This document shows, in pieces, positions 24,934 to 33,480 of a DNA stretch of 64,000 nt. The position numbers and the translations under genes are program-made. Within the stretch, counting starts at the first letter, position 1, and every line of letters begins with the position of its first letter. The notes below the pieces were generated by a model. It was not told the DNA's origin. It made no database searches and was given only the letters and a program-made list of their open reading frames with translations. Origin of the DNA: CAZNFR01 sp964572225 (GTDB lineage: Bacteria; Bacteroidota; Bacteroidia; Bacteroidales; GCA-2748055); assembly GCA_964572225.1 (NCBI GenBank), contig CAZNFR010000001.1, forward strand, positions 1 through 64,000. Direction: 5' to 3'.

Positions 24934-26007
24934 ATGAAAACAATTTCCACCCTCCTCGTTTTGGTATTTTTACTTTTTTCCTGTTCCACGGATCGGACCC
25001 CTCTTTCAGATTCCGGTTCCAGGTGGTCGAAAGAGAGAGCCCTTGAATGGCAGCAGGCACATGGCTGGCTTGCCGGATGCAATTTTACCCCAAGCACGGC
25101 CATTAATCAGCTGGAATTCTGGCAGGCGGAGACCTTTGATCCGGAGACCATTGACCGCGAACTGGGTTGGGCTGCCGATATTGGTTTTGGGATTGTCCGG
25201 GTATACCTCCACGACTTATTATGGGAACCTGATTCCGCTGCTTTTCTTTCAAGGGTTGATGAATCCCTTGGAATTGCCGAAAGGCACAACATCAAAGTCA
25301 TGTTGGTTCTCTTTGACGACTGTCATTATGGGAATCCGCAAAGGGGAAGGCAACCGGATCCGGTTCCCGGACTGCATAATTCCGGCTGGCTCCAAAGTCC
25401 GTCCTATGCCAGTGTTATGGACAGGAATGAATGGCCCCGTCTTGAGCGTTATGCAAAGGGAGTGCTTGAATATTTCAGGGATGACGAAAGAGTGATTCTC
25501 TGGGATTTATACAATGAGCCTGCGAACAATCATCATACAGCACAGATACTTCCTCTGGTGAAGGAGGTATTCCGGTGGGCCCGGGAGGTGAATCCTTCCC
25601 AGCCCCTTACCATTGGATGCTGGAAATGGACGGAGGAAAATCTTCCCATGAACGAACTTTGTCTGGAGAACTCAGATGTAATCTCCTTTCACAATTACAG
25701 CAGTTACGAAAGCATGGCCAAGGATATTGCGCGATACTCCTCTTTTGGCCGGCCTGTGGTATGTTCGGAGTACCTGGCAAGGGGGAACAAAAGTCTGTTT
25801 GAGACCCATCTTCCCTTAATGAAAGAGCACAATGTGATGGCCATTAACTGGGGACTGGTGGATGGAAAGACGCAAACCAAGTATCCCTGGAACCATCCAC
25901 TCGGGAAAACGGAAATCGAACCCTGGCACCATGAGGTCTTCCATACCGACGGGACTCCCTACCGGGAAGCGGAAACGGAACTAATCAGAGAACTTACCGG
26001 AAAGTAA
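24934..26007 (+). CDS. Clan GH-A (GH5-like) glycoside hydrolase lipoprotein
   Basis: Lipoprotein of 357 residues: the lipobox LLFSC gives Cys17 as the lipidated residue. The body is a (beta/alpha)8-barrel of the clan GH-A type. The acid/base is probably Glu195 in WDLYNEPANN and the nucleophile Glu279 in VVCSEYLAR, each at a strand end and about 85 residues apart, as in GH5-like enzymes. Trp306 in AINWGLVDGK would line the sugar site. Related phylum members are often annotated as cellulase-like or xylanase-like, but the substrate cannot be read from sequence. It stands alone, with no SusC/SusD pair or other glycosidase next to it. Confidence 0.82.
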   Translation: MKTISTLLVLVFLLFSCSTDRTPLSDSGSRWSKERALEWQQAHGWLAGCNFTPSTAINQLEFWQAETFDPETIDRELGWAADIGFGIVRVYLHDLLWEPDSAAFLSRVDESLGIAERHNIKVMLVLFDDCHYGNPQRGRQPDPVPGLHNSGWLQSPSYASVMDRNEWPRLERYAKGVLEYFRDDERVILWDLYNEPANNHHTAQILPLVKEVFRWAREVNPSQPLTIGCWKWTEENLPMNELCLENSDVISFHNYSSYESMAKDIARYSSFGRPVVCSEYLARGNKSLFETHLPLMKEHNVMAINWGLVDGKTQTKYPWNHPLGKTEIEPWHHEVFHTDGTPYREAETELIRELTGK

Positions 26008-26013
26008 AGAAGG

Positions 26014-28017
26014 TTATTTAAGACCCTTCAGCAGATAATCCAGAATTGGATCTGTGGGTACAGGTTTAACCAGGGATTTGGTTTTAAATTTGGGTGGCAG
26101 GATAAGTTTACGCTCGATCAGTTCACGGATCAGATTTAGGTACTTGTAGGATGTTTTGCCCACGAGAAGGTGATTCAGATCGGTTCCCGAATGGTAATAG
26201 GAAAGGATGTCCCTGAAGCCTTTCAGATAAAGGTGGTCTTTGGTAAATCCACCTCCCCGGTAAATACGGGCAGTCATAAAAAATGCCTGGTGTTCGTCCA
26301 TGATTTTCTGATCCATCAGAAACTGGAAGGTTCTTGTGAAACTATAGCCTTTCAGCAGCTTTTCTATGGTCAGCACCCTCAGGGCAAGAATTTGCAGGCG
26401 TCGAATGCTAAGATTTCCCGAGAGGTATTCACTCAGGATTGCCAGTCCTTCCTGGGTATGGGTGTTAAGAGGGGTTCCCAGCCTGAAAACCTGAAGGGGC
26501 TGGAGTCTGGAGTTTATGGTAGTCAGCATATGGACCCCTATTTCATGTTCCGACAGGGCGTAAAGACTTTTTTGGGAGAACATGGCATCCTTTCGTATCC
26601 GGATGGTCTTTCTGCTGTTGAGAATAAGGATTTTGGAAATGATCTTCCGGGAAATTTCAATCTTACAGGTAAAACCATAGTCATTCACCACGCTGATAAA
26701 ATACCTGAGGACTTCGTTTGGGGTAAGGTTAAAGATCTCGTTCCCGTCGGCCGCCGGACTAAAATGCATGATGTATTCGGCATTGCTGACATCCCGGCTG
26801 TCGGGTTCCCCAAAATACCGGAGGGAGTTATAGAGGAATTTTTCCTTGCCTATGGAGGAAAGGATCTCCACCTTGTCGGCATAGGAATCGATTACATCCT
26901 GGTAAAGGAGACGGATGGAGATATCACTGATATTTTCAACGGGCAGGGCATACAACTTTCGCTTGAACTCGAAAGGATTGATTGACAGTTGTTTATAAAT
27001 GAATTTCGGATCTTTTCCGTATTTGGATTTAAAGAATTCTTTTTTCTCCTGTTCTATATTCTCGGGGTTTACGAAATTGAGGATTTCGAAATTCCGGACC
27101 AATTGAAAAAGTTCTTTGTCGAGTCTTCTCAGGGGGGATTTAAGTTCGGAGGAAAGAAGGAAATTCTTTTTTCTTACGGTCAGATTTGTGTTTTCCCTTG
27201 CGAAGAGGGCCACGGTATTGAGGATGGCGCGTTTGAGTTTCCTTGTAATCTCTTCGATCACAACGGGATAGATTTCCCCATTGGATTCGTTGCAATAGAT
27301 CTTTTTCACCTCAAGGGCCATTACCAGACTGTTTTTGAAGCGGTTGGTAATATGCTCCAGCAGGTATCCTTTCCCCTGGAATACTGCATTTTCCAGGGCG
27401 AGGGGCTCGATATTGGGCAGGCTGATCCGGCTCAGCTCTTTCAGGAAGAAATCGGTATAGCTTCCGAAGCGTTTTTTATCGATCAGCTCGGTGCCAAGGT
27501 TGAAGACGGGAATATGATTTTCTTTTCGCCGGCGGTAATTAAAGGAATGGACGTCGAAGATAATGGCCGAGGAGAAGCGCGATTCCAATTTCTGTATAAG
27601 GGCTTCCACTACCTGGTAGAAATCGGCATGTTTTTGAAGACTGATGGCTTTCTCTTCTTCCGGGAGTTCATTTTTCCAGACTTTTTTACCCCAGGCTTCC
27701 TCATAGATGCAATCTTCCGGTCGGCGGTTTAGGTCGTATTCATAGCGGGAGTCCCTTCCGCAGATAACGATGGGGAGATAGGAAATAAAATCGTAGGTAT
27801 GGGGGTCTTCTTCCTGCCAGCGTTCAAAATCGTCGAGCTGACATAGATCTTTCAGTATGGGTCTCAGTTCATGTCCGTTGTGGATAGCAAAGCAGGCGAA
27901 AGGTACGTAGTCGTCAATCCGGATATAAAAAGAGCCGTCGCTGGATTCTGCCTCAAAATATTTTTCCTGATTGATCTTCTCGATAATTGCGGAAACGGAG
28001 AGGTTAAGCTTCATCAA
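26014..28017 (-). CDS. N-formylglutamate amidohydrolase-like / QEGLA (MATCAP-type) metallopeptidase fusion
   Basis: Two-domain protein of 667 residues. Residues about 28-255 look like an N-formylglutamate amidohydrolase (FGase, related to M14 zinc peptidases): AIHNGHELRP (44-53), DSRYEYDLNR (89-98) and FDVHSFN (154-160) carry candidate metal and catalytic residues. Residues about 290-650 form the DUF1704 family, named for its QEGLA motif (522-526), now grouped with the MATCAP tyrosine carboxypeptidases. The zinc site HEIGVH (491-496) is intact, and Glu523 is a likely third ligand. Proteins with this second domain are labelled 'flavohemoglobin expression-modulating', with little evidence. The start overlaps the ATP-grasp gene end by 14 bp, so the two act together. 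The pairing of a ligase with two carboxypeptidase-like domains suggests making and trimming an amide-linked amino acid (inference). Confidence 0.82.
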   Translation of the reverse strand: MMKLNLSVSAIIEKINQEKYFEAESSDGSFYIRIDDYVPFACFAIHNGHELRPILKDLCQLDDFERWQEEDPHTYDFISYLPIVICGRDSRYEYDLNRRPEDCIYEEAWGKKVWKNELPEEEKAISLQKHADFYQVVEALIQKLESRFSSAIIFDVHSFNYRRRKENHIPVFNLGTELIDKKRFGSYTDFFLKELSRISLPNIEPLALENAVFQGKGYLLEHITNRFKNSLVMALEVKKIYCNESNGEIYPVVIEEITRKLKRAILNTVALFARENTNLTVRKKNFLLSSELKSPLRRLDKELFQLVRNFEILNFVNPENIEQEKKEFFKSKYGKDPKFIYKQLSINPFEFKRKLYALPVENISDISIRLLYQDVIDSYADKVEILSSIGKEKFLYNSLRYFGEPDSRDVSNAEYIMHFSPAADGNEIFNLTPNEVLRYFISVVNDYGFTCKIEISRKIISKILILNSRKTIRIRKDAMFSQKSLYALSEHEIGVHMLTTINSRLQPLQVFRLGTPLNTHTQEGLAILSEYLSGNLSIRRLQILALRVLTIEKLLKGYSFTRTFQFLMDQKIMDEHQAFFMTARIYRGGGFTKDHLYLKGFRDILSYYHSGTDLNHLLVGKTSYKYLNLIRELIERKLILPPKFKTKSLVKPVPTDPILDYLLKGLK

Positions 28018-29032
28018 TCAGTTTTTTTAGCTCACGTTTTCTGTGGATGGCGTTTTCTTTGGAAGACACCACATCTTCGATAAAATCGATCACCTGCTTT
28101 TGCAGTTTCACCCGGTTGAATTTATTGATCTTGGTGATGCCACCCGGACTGATAACATTTATTTCTATCAGTTTGTTGTTGATCAGGTCGATACCCACAA
28201 AGTAGAGTCCGTCGGCCACAAGCTTGGGTCCTATGCGCTCACAGATCGATTTCTCCCTTTTGCTAAGCTGATGTTTCACGGCGGTGGCACCCACCTTGAG
28301 GTTTGCCCTCACATCGTCTGCTCTGGGAACCCGCTTATACGCACCCAGTATCTTTCCATTAAGCATAAGGACGCGGATATCGCCCTGCTCCACACCTTCC
28401 ACGAACTCCTGAAGGATTACATAATGGCTTTCAGTTTTACCGGTGATATAGAAATCGAGAAGGGAGCTGATGCTTTGCTTGGCGCTTTTCTCGAGCACGA
28501 TCACCCCCGATCCGCCGAATCCCTGAAGGGGTTTCAATATCATTTTGTCCCTTTCCGAATTTTGGATGATATCCTTCAGGTATTCCTTGTTTTTGGAAAC
28601 ATAGGTTACGGGAATAATCTCATTTTCGGGATCATCGAAAGAGGCGGAATAGAGCTTGTTGTTGGCTTTCCGGAGTCCGGTTATATCATTTAAAATAAAG
28701 GTGTCATCCTGAACGCTGTCGAGAAAGTTCAACATAATTGGATCGATGGGGGGGTTGGATCGTATGAATATGGCGTCGAATCCGGAAAGGGGAAAGAACT
28801 GTTCGTCGTATTTTATTTTGGAGTGGAAAATGTTAAAGTTGGATGAGTATTTCTCCTGTGCTCTTATTTTCTTGACGAATCCGTAGGTCTGACTTTTACG
28901 GATGGTGAGGTTCCCCGGGTACATAAATCCCACGGTATGATCTCTGATCAGGCACTCATGCATGAGCCGGAGTGTGGAGTCATCGTCGGGTTTCAGTTCT
29001 TCCCAGGGGTCGATGATAAAGCAAATATTCAT
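28004..29032 (-). CDS. Glutathione synthetase-like ATP-grasp ligase
   Basis: ATP-grasp enzyme of 342 residues, closest in pattern to the ATP domain of glutathione synthetase. An N-terminal Rossmann-like part (MNICFIIDPWEELKPDDDST, IFIRSNPPIDP) precedes the ATP-grasp fold. ATP-binding Lys167 and the glycine loop GFGGSG (171-176) are followed by QEFVEGVEQGDIRVLMLNGK, Arg/Asn in RANLKVGA (242-249) and the Mg-binding EIN (290-292) in LIEINVISPGG. It is probably active in joining a carboxylate to an amine. There is no gamma-glutamylcysteine ligase nearby, so the product need not be glutathione. It is the first gene of a two-gene operon with the FGase/QEGLA fusion, which it overlaps by 14 bp. Confidence 0.88.
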   Translation of the reverse strand: MNICFIIDPWEELKPDDDSTLRLMHECLIRDHTVGFMYPGNLTIRKSQTYGFVKKIRAQEKYSSNFNIFHSKIKYDEQFFPLSGFDAIFIRSNPPIDPIMLNFLDSVQDDTFILNDITGLRKANNKLYSASFDDPENEIIPVTYVSKNKEYLKDIIQNSERDKMILKPLQGFGGSGVIVLEKSAKQSISSLLDFYITGKTESHYVILQEFVEGVEQGDIRVLMLNGKILGAYKRVPRADDVRANLKVGATAVKHQLSKREKSICERIGPKLVADGLYFVGIDLINNKLIEINVISPGGITKINKFNRVKLQKQVIDFIEDVVSSKENAIHRKRELKKLIDEA

Positions 29033-29054
29033 AAATTTGGTTGTTTTGTCTTTC

Positions 29055-29062
29055 CAAAGTTA
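29055..29062 (-). promoter_or_regulatory. -7 promoter element of ATP-grasp operon
   Basis: On the minus strand this is TAACTTTG, matching TAnnTTTG. It would start transcription near 29048, about 16 bases before the ATG at 29032. No TTTG is seen at the -33 position, so this is a weak or regulated promoter at best. Confidence 0.4.
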
Positions 29063-29098
29063 GGTTAAAATAATGGAAACGGAGGATTCCGGAGAGCA

Positions 29099-30028
29099 TC
29101 AGTCTTTAAGAAAGTCAATATTCCTTTTCAATCCTTGAAATCCGGCTCTTTTTACCGCAGAGCCTTCAAACAGGTTATGAAATTTTTCTTCGTCCATATC
29201 TTCCCATTCCTTGCGCGACATTTTCAGAAGATTCTCTCCCGGTCTGAGGCTTTCCACATTATGGGTACCGGCCTTCCTGTTCCACGGACAAACCTCCTGA
29301 CAGATGTCGCAACCGAATACCCGGTTATAGAATGCATCTTTCAACTCAACGGGGAGGTCTTCTTTATTTTCAATGGTAAGATAGGAAATGCATTTGCGGG
29401 CATCGACGGTACGATTCAGATTGATGGCATGGGTAGGACATTCATCTATGCAGAGTCTGCAATTTCCGCAACTTTCCATCACCGGTTTATCGGGCTCAAT
29501 TTCCCGGTCTATAATTATCTCGGAGATAAAAAACCAGGATCCCAGTTGTTTATTGAGGAGGAGGGAATTTTTGCCAATCCATCCCAATCCGGCCCTCGAG
29601 GCCCATGCATGTTCCATTACCGGTGCGGAATCGACGAATCCCCTTCCGTTCACTCCGGGCATTTCTTCCCGGATATAGGTCAGTAGTTTTTTAAGCATTT
29701 TTTTAACGACCCTGTGATAGTCTTTCCCGTAGGCATATTTGGAAATTACCGGGGCTGAAGGGTCCTCCTGCATTTCAGGGGTGTAATAATTGAGAAGAAG
29801 AGAGATGACAGTGGCTGCATTTTTAACAAGGAGACCGGGATCCTTTCTGAGAGGGACGGATCTTTCCATCCAGTGCATGCTCCCATGCATCCCTTTCCCC
29901 AGCCAGTCTTCCAGGATCTGAATATCTTTATCGACCGGTTCGACACTGGCAAACCCGCAATTATCGAAGCCAATCTGAAGGGCTTGTTTACGGATATTTT
30001 CCTTAATCTGATTAATCAGCGGGGTAAT
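29099..30028 (-). CDS. queG: Epoxyqueuosine reductase, no standard start codon
   Basis: Cobalamin-dependent iron-sulfur enzyme that reduces epoxyqueuosine to queuosine in tRNA. Two ferredoxin-like 4Fe-4S motifs are present, CGNCRLCIDECP and CDICQEVCPWN. The first ATG (29890) would remove 46 codons, yet those codons encode the normal QueG N-terminus (IRKQALQIGFDNCGFASVEP and the linker to GMHGSMHWMERS). Reading further up, the frame stays open to the TAA at 30031-30029, which is the stop of the DUF59 gene in the same frame. Between them there is no ATG, GTG or TTG; candidates are ATT (30028-30026), CTG (30019-30017) or ATT (30016-30014). I annotate the full open frame, 309 codons, near the usual family length. 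Last gene of the suf transcript. Confidence 0.8.
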   Translation of the reverse strand: MTPLINQIKENIRKQALQIGFDNCGFASVEPVDKDIQILEDWLGKGMHGSMHWMERSVPLRKDPGLLVKNAATVISLLLNYYTPEMQEDPSAPVISKYAYGKDYHRVVKKMLKKLLTYIREEMPGVNGRGFVDSAPVMEHAWASRAGLGWIGKNSLLLNKQLGSWFFISEIIIDREIEPDKPVMESCGNCRLCIDECPTHAINLNRTVDARKCISYLTIENKEDLPVELKDAFYNRVFGCDICQEVCPWNRKAGTHNVESLRPGENLLKMSRKEWEDMDEEKFHNLFEGSAVKRAGFQGLKRNIDFLKD

Positions 30029-30367
30029 TTACAGAAGTCCGAGTTCAAGTTTGGCCTCATCGGTTAGCATGGATTGGTCCCAGGGCGGATCAAAAGTCAG
30101 GTTTACCCCGGCTTTCTTCACTCCCTCCACTTCACCCACCTGTCGCTGCACATCGGATACAAGATGGTCTGCCACCGGACAATTAGGTGCGGTAAGGGTC
30201 ATGGTAAGTTCCACCTCCCTGTCATCATTCACATCAATCTCATAAATGAGTCCGAGATCGTATATATTCACCGGGATCTCGGGGTCATAAATATTTTTCA
30301 GCACCCTTACGATCTCTGTTTCAATCTCCATTACTGATTTTTCAGTTATATTCTCTTCATTCCTCAT
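30029..30367 (-). CDS. sufT: SufT / DUF59 (MIP18-like) Fe-S carrier protein
   Basis: Protein of 112 residues of the DUF59/MIP18 family. The motifs are IYDPEIPVNIYDLGLIYEI at the start of the fold and TLTAPNCPVAD with the conserved Cys, then GVKKAGVNLTFDPPWDQSMLTDEAKLELGLL at the end (here named only by its DPPWDQS..SDEAK motif, which is family-typical). In Bacteroidota this gene sits in the suf operon and helps deliver Fe-S clusters to client enzymes. It follows sufE by 42 bp. Its TAA stop is immediately upstream of, and in frame with, the queG open frame, so read-through would give a DUF59-QueG fusion. Confidence 0.9.
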   Translation of the reverse strand: MRNEENITEKSVMEIETEIVRVLKNIYDPEIPVNIYDLGLIYEIDVNDDREVELTMTLTAPNCPVADHLVSDVQRQVGEVEGVKKAGVNLTFDPPWDQSMLTDEAKLELGLL

Positions 30368-30409
30368 ATTATCATTCTTTTAATGCTGCCTGATTATAAA
30401 ACAACAAAA

Positions 30410-30835
30410 TCAGTTCTCTTGTTTGGCGCTATAGGCCAGGGCATAGAGTTTCATTTTTTTTACCATAGACACAAGTCCGTTCGACCGGGTTGGGGAAAGA
30501 TTATCCTTCAGTCCGATCTCATCGATAAAAAACAGATCGTTGTTCACGATCTCTTTGGCTTCGGTGTCGTTCAGAACCTTCAGCAGCAGGGCGGCAATTC
30601 CCTTAACGATAAGCGCATCGCTGTCGGCCGTATAAAACATTTTCCCTTCCCGGTAATCTGCCGTCAGCCATACTTTCGACTGGCAGCCGGAGATCAGGTA
30701 TTCGTCCGTTTTATATTTGGGATCTATGGGTTCGAGCTCGTTTCCCAATTCAATCAGATAATTATACCTATCCATCCAGTCGCCAAACATGGTGAATTCT
30801 TCAATTATTTTTTCTTGTCTTTGGTTAATGGACAT
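30410..30835 (-). CDS. sufE: Sulfur acceptor protein
   Basis: SufE of 141 residues, which takes persulfide sulfur from SufS and passes it to SufB. The acceptor Cys51 is in LISGCQSKVW, the classic SufE context. The C-terminal helix FFIDEIGLKDNLSPTRSNGL is also typical. It lies 29 bp downstream of sufS and 42 bp upstream of the DUF59 gene, inside the minus-strand suf operon running from 35701. Confidence 0.94.
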   Translation of the reverse strand: MSINQRQEKIIEEFTMFGDWMDRYNYLIELGNELEPIDPKYKTDEYLISGCQSKVWLTADYREGKMFYTADSDALIVKGIAALLLKVLNDTEAKEIVNNDLFFIDEIGLKDNLSPTRSNGLVSMVKKMKLYALAYSAKQEN

Positions 30836-30864
30836 ATTCGGATCATTTGGGTTAAAAATCGTAT

Positions 30865-32097
30865 TTACCCCAGCATTTTTTTTGCAGTCAGGACAGCTTC
30901 GGTCAGTCTGTCGATATCTTCACGGTTATTGTAAAAAACCATGGAAGCCCGAACTGTTCCGGGGATCTCAAAATGATCCATAACCGGCTGGGTACAATGC
31001 GATCCGGTGCGGACAGCCACGCCGAGTTTATCCAGGATCATACCCGTATCGTAGGGGTGAATATTTTCGAGCAGAAAGGATAACACTGCGATCTTGTTTT
31101 TTGCCTTTCCATAGATCTTCAATCCATCAATTCCCTCCAGCTTTTGGGTTGCATATTGCAAGAGGTCTTCTTCATGCCTCCGAATCTCATTCAGCCCTAG
31201 CATCTGCACATAATCCAATGCGGTTCCCAGGGCAATGGCACCGGCATAATTGGCGGTTCCCGCTTCAAATTTAAGAGGCAGAACATTGTAAGTGGTTTTT
31301 TCAAAGCTCACACAATCCACCATATCGCCTCCTCCCTGGTAAGGAGGAATGGCATCGAGCAGGTTTTCCTTCCCGTAAAGTACTCCAATTCCGGTCGGAC
31401 CGAAGATTTTATGTCCGGAAAAAGCATAAAAATCGGCCTCCAGATCCCTTACATCCACCGGACCATGCTGCACTGCCTGAGCCCCGTCTATGAGGACCGG
31501 TACATCCTGTTCGTGAGCAATCCGTATCATCTCCTTTACCGGATTAACCGTGCCCAGACTGTTGGAGGCATGCACCAGTGCCACGATCCGGGTTTTCGTG
31601 TTGATCATGGACCGGTAGACATTCAGATCCAGTTCTCCCTGTTCGTCGAAGGGGATCACTTTCAGCTTTGCCTTTTTCCGGTCACAAAGCAATTGCCAGG
31701 GAATGATATTGGAATGGTGTTCCATTTCGCTGATAAGGATCTCATCTCCCTCGCTTACATAGCGTTCGCCAAAGGAATAGGCAACCAGGTTTACAGAGCC
31801 TGTGGTTCCGCTGGTAAAAATTACTTCTGAAAGGTCCTCCGCATTGAGAAAAGCTCTCACTTTATCCCGCGCGTTTTCGTATTCCTCGGTCATTTTTCCG
31901 CTCAGGTGATGCACTCCCCTGTGAATACTGCTGTTGGTAAGGGAATGGATTTCATTCACCTTGTCAATGACCGATTTGGGTTTTTGTGTTGTGGCCCCGT
32001 TATCAAGGTATACCAGGGGTTTTCCATTCACTTCGCGATGAAGGATGGGAAAATCCTTACGGATTACTTCGATATTTAATCCGGTCCCTGTAACCAT
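30865..32097 (-). CDS. sufS: Cysteine desulfurase
   Basis: Type II PLP-dependent cysteine desulfurase of 410 residues. The PLP-binding Lys sits in FYAFSGHKIFGPTGIGVLYG, the active-site Cys368 in RTGSHCTQPV, and the ISEMEHHSNIIPWQ and TGTTGSVNLVA motifs are normal for SufS. It mobilises sulfur from cysteine for Fe-S cluster assembly. It abuts sufD exactly (stop at 32098, start at 32097), so translation is coupled. The N-terminus MVTGTGLNIEVIRKDFPIL is slightly long, but the abutting junction supports this start. Confidence 0.95.
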   Translation of the reverse strand: MVTGTGLNIEVIRKDFPILHREVNGKPLVYLDNGATTQKPKSVIDKVNEIHSLTNSSIHRGVHHLSGKMTEEYENARDKVRAFLNAEDLSEVIFTSGTTGSVNLVAYSFGERYVSEGDEILISEMEHHSNIIPWQLLCDRKKAKLKVIPFDEQGELDLNVYRSMINTKTRIVALVHASNSLGTVNPVKEMIRIAHEQDVPVLIDGAQAVQHGPVDVRDLEADFYAFSGHKIFGPTGIGVLYGKENLLDAIPPYQGGGDMVDCVSFEKTTYNVLPLKFEAGTANYAGAIALGTALDYVQMLGLNEIRRHEEDLLQYATQKLEGIDGLKIYGKAKNKIAVLSFLLENIHPYDTGMILDKLGVAVRTGSHCTQPVMDHFEIPGTVRASMVFYNNREDIDRLTEAVLTAKKMLG

Positions 32098-33465
32098 TTA
32101 CCTGCATTTCATTTTACAATTATTACACCTGGATAACTCACCCCGCAACCTTTTGTCGACCAGTTCATTCATTCTTTCTTTCAGCGCCGGTAGTTTAATA
32201 TTGGAAAGTACCTCCTTTGCGAAAGCATACATCATCAGGTGTCGTGCCTCTTCGAAGGGAATACCCCTTGAGCGGAGGTAGAAAAGACCTTCTTCGTCGA
32301 GTTGACCAACCGTTGCACCATGGGAGCATTTCACATCGTCGGCATAAATCTCCAGCTGAGGTTTGGATTTCAATTTAGCCGAATCGGTGAGCAGCAGATT
32401 GTTATTCCTCTGGTATGCCATGGTTTTCTGGGCATCGGGCCAAACGTGTATTCTGCCGTTGAAAGCCCCGGTAGATTTGTCGTCCAGAATCCCCTTGTAG
32501 AGCTGATCGCTGGTACAATGGGGTTTCATGTGGTTCACATAGGTGAAATTATCTATGTGCTGATCCTGATCGGAAAGGTAGAGACCGAAGGATTTATTAT
32601 CCGCATTTTCTCCGTTAAGGAAAACCCTTACGTTATTTCTTACCACTCCCCCGTGAAGGGTGATGTAATTGGTTGAAGTACGGCTGTCCCTTTCCTGCCA
32701 TGTATAAAGATTGGTAAGCTGGGAGGAGCCATTGTGTTCATTCTGAACCCGGGTAATATTCATCTCGGCATTTTTCCCGGTATATAATTCGGTTACCGAA
32801 TTGGTCAGGAAGGACTGGGTGCTGAGGGTATGATCGCAGATCAGCACTTCTGCTTCGGCATTGTCCTCGATAATAAAAAGGTTTCGGTGTTGAACCATGA
32901 TATCCCTCTCATCCATGAGTAGATGAATTATCTGGATGGGCCTTTCCAGTTTCTGCCCTGAAGGCACATACAGAAAAACACCATCCTGGGCAAATGCAGA
33001 GTTAAGAGCCGTAAGCGATTCGCAGGTATGGTCCGCATAGCGGCCATAATGCGTGGAGACCAGATCGGGAAATTCTTTAGCAGCGGACTTCAGGCTTCCG
33101 TAAATCACCCCGTTCCCCAGGGTAGTCAGACTTTCTTTCCTTTGAAGATAATATCCGTTCAGAACCAGGAGGACTTCGGTATCCAGTTCGGGAATATCAC
33201 AACTGAAGATATCATCGATATTAAAATCAATCTTCCTGGGTTCAAACACGTGGTCCAGGTTTTGCTCCAGGAGTTTATCCACCCTCAGATATTTGTAATC
33301 TTCCGATTTTGGACCCGGAATTTTAAGCTTCTCCAGTGAGGATATGGCCTCTTCCCTTATACCGGAGATAAATCCGGGCGATGAATTGTGCAATACATCC
33401 CGGTTTCTGCGATACAGGTCAAGAAATATTTCTGTGGCATCAGCCAGTTTATAATCGATATTCAT
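32098..33465 (-). CDS. sufD: Fe-S cluster assembly scaffold protein SufD
   Basis: SufD of 455 residues, partner of SufB and SufC in the SufBC2D scaffold. The beta-helix core has the family pattern (VKCSHGATVGQLDEEGLFYLRSRGI, named by SHG and YLRSRG). An unusual feature is the Cys-rich C-terminus with Cys447, Cys450 and Cys454 (CNNCKMKC) at the very end, which E. coli SufD does not have; it might bind metal or a cluster. The gene starts 15 bp downstream of sufC and abuts sufS. Start at ATG 33465 gives the usual N-terminal helical region. Confidence 0.93.
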   Translation of the reverse strand: MNIDYKLADATEIFLDLYRRNRDVLHNSSPGFISGIREEAISSLEKLKIPGPKSEDYKYLRVDKLLEQNLDHVFEPRKIDFNIDDIFSCDIPELDTEVLLVLNGYYLQRKESLTTLGNGVIYGSLKSAAKEFPDLVSTHYGRYADHTCESLTALNSAFAQDGVFLYVPSGQKLERPIQIIHLLMDERDIMVQHRNLFIIEDNAEAEVLICDHTLSTQSFLTNSVTELYTGKNAEMNITRVQNEHNGSSQLTNLYTWQERDSRTSTNYITLHGGVVRNNVRVFLNGENADNKSFGLYLSDQDQHIDNFTYVNHMKPHCTSDQLYKGILDDKSTGAFNGRIHVWPDAQKTMAYQRNNNLLLTDSAKLKSKPQLEIYADDVKCSHGATVGQLDEEGLFYLRSRGIPFEEARHLMMYAFAKEVLSNIKLPALKERMNELVDKRLRGELSRCNNCKMKCR

Positions 33466-33480
33466 GTTCCGTTTTCCGTT

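Noticed and set aside
26170..27732. Two long plus-strand open frames (271 and 247 codons)
   Set aside because: Both are antisense to the FGase/QEGLA fusion gene, whose metal motifs are intact.
29099..29890. queG starting at the first ATG
   Set aside because: This would remove a conserved 46-codon N-terminus that is still in open frame.
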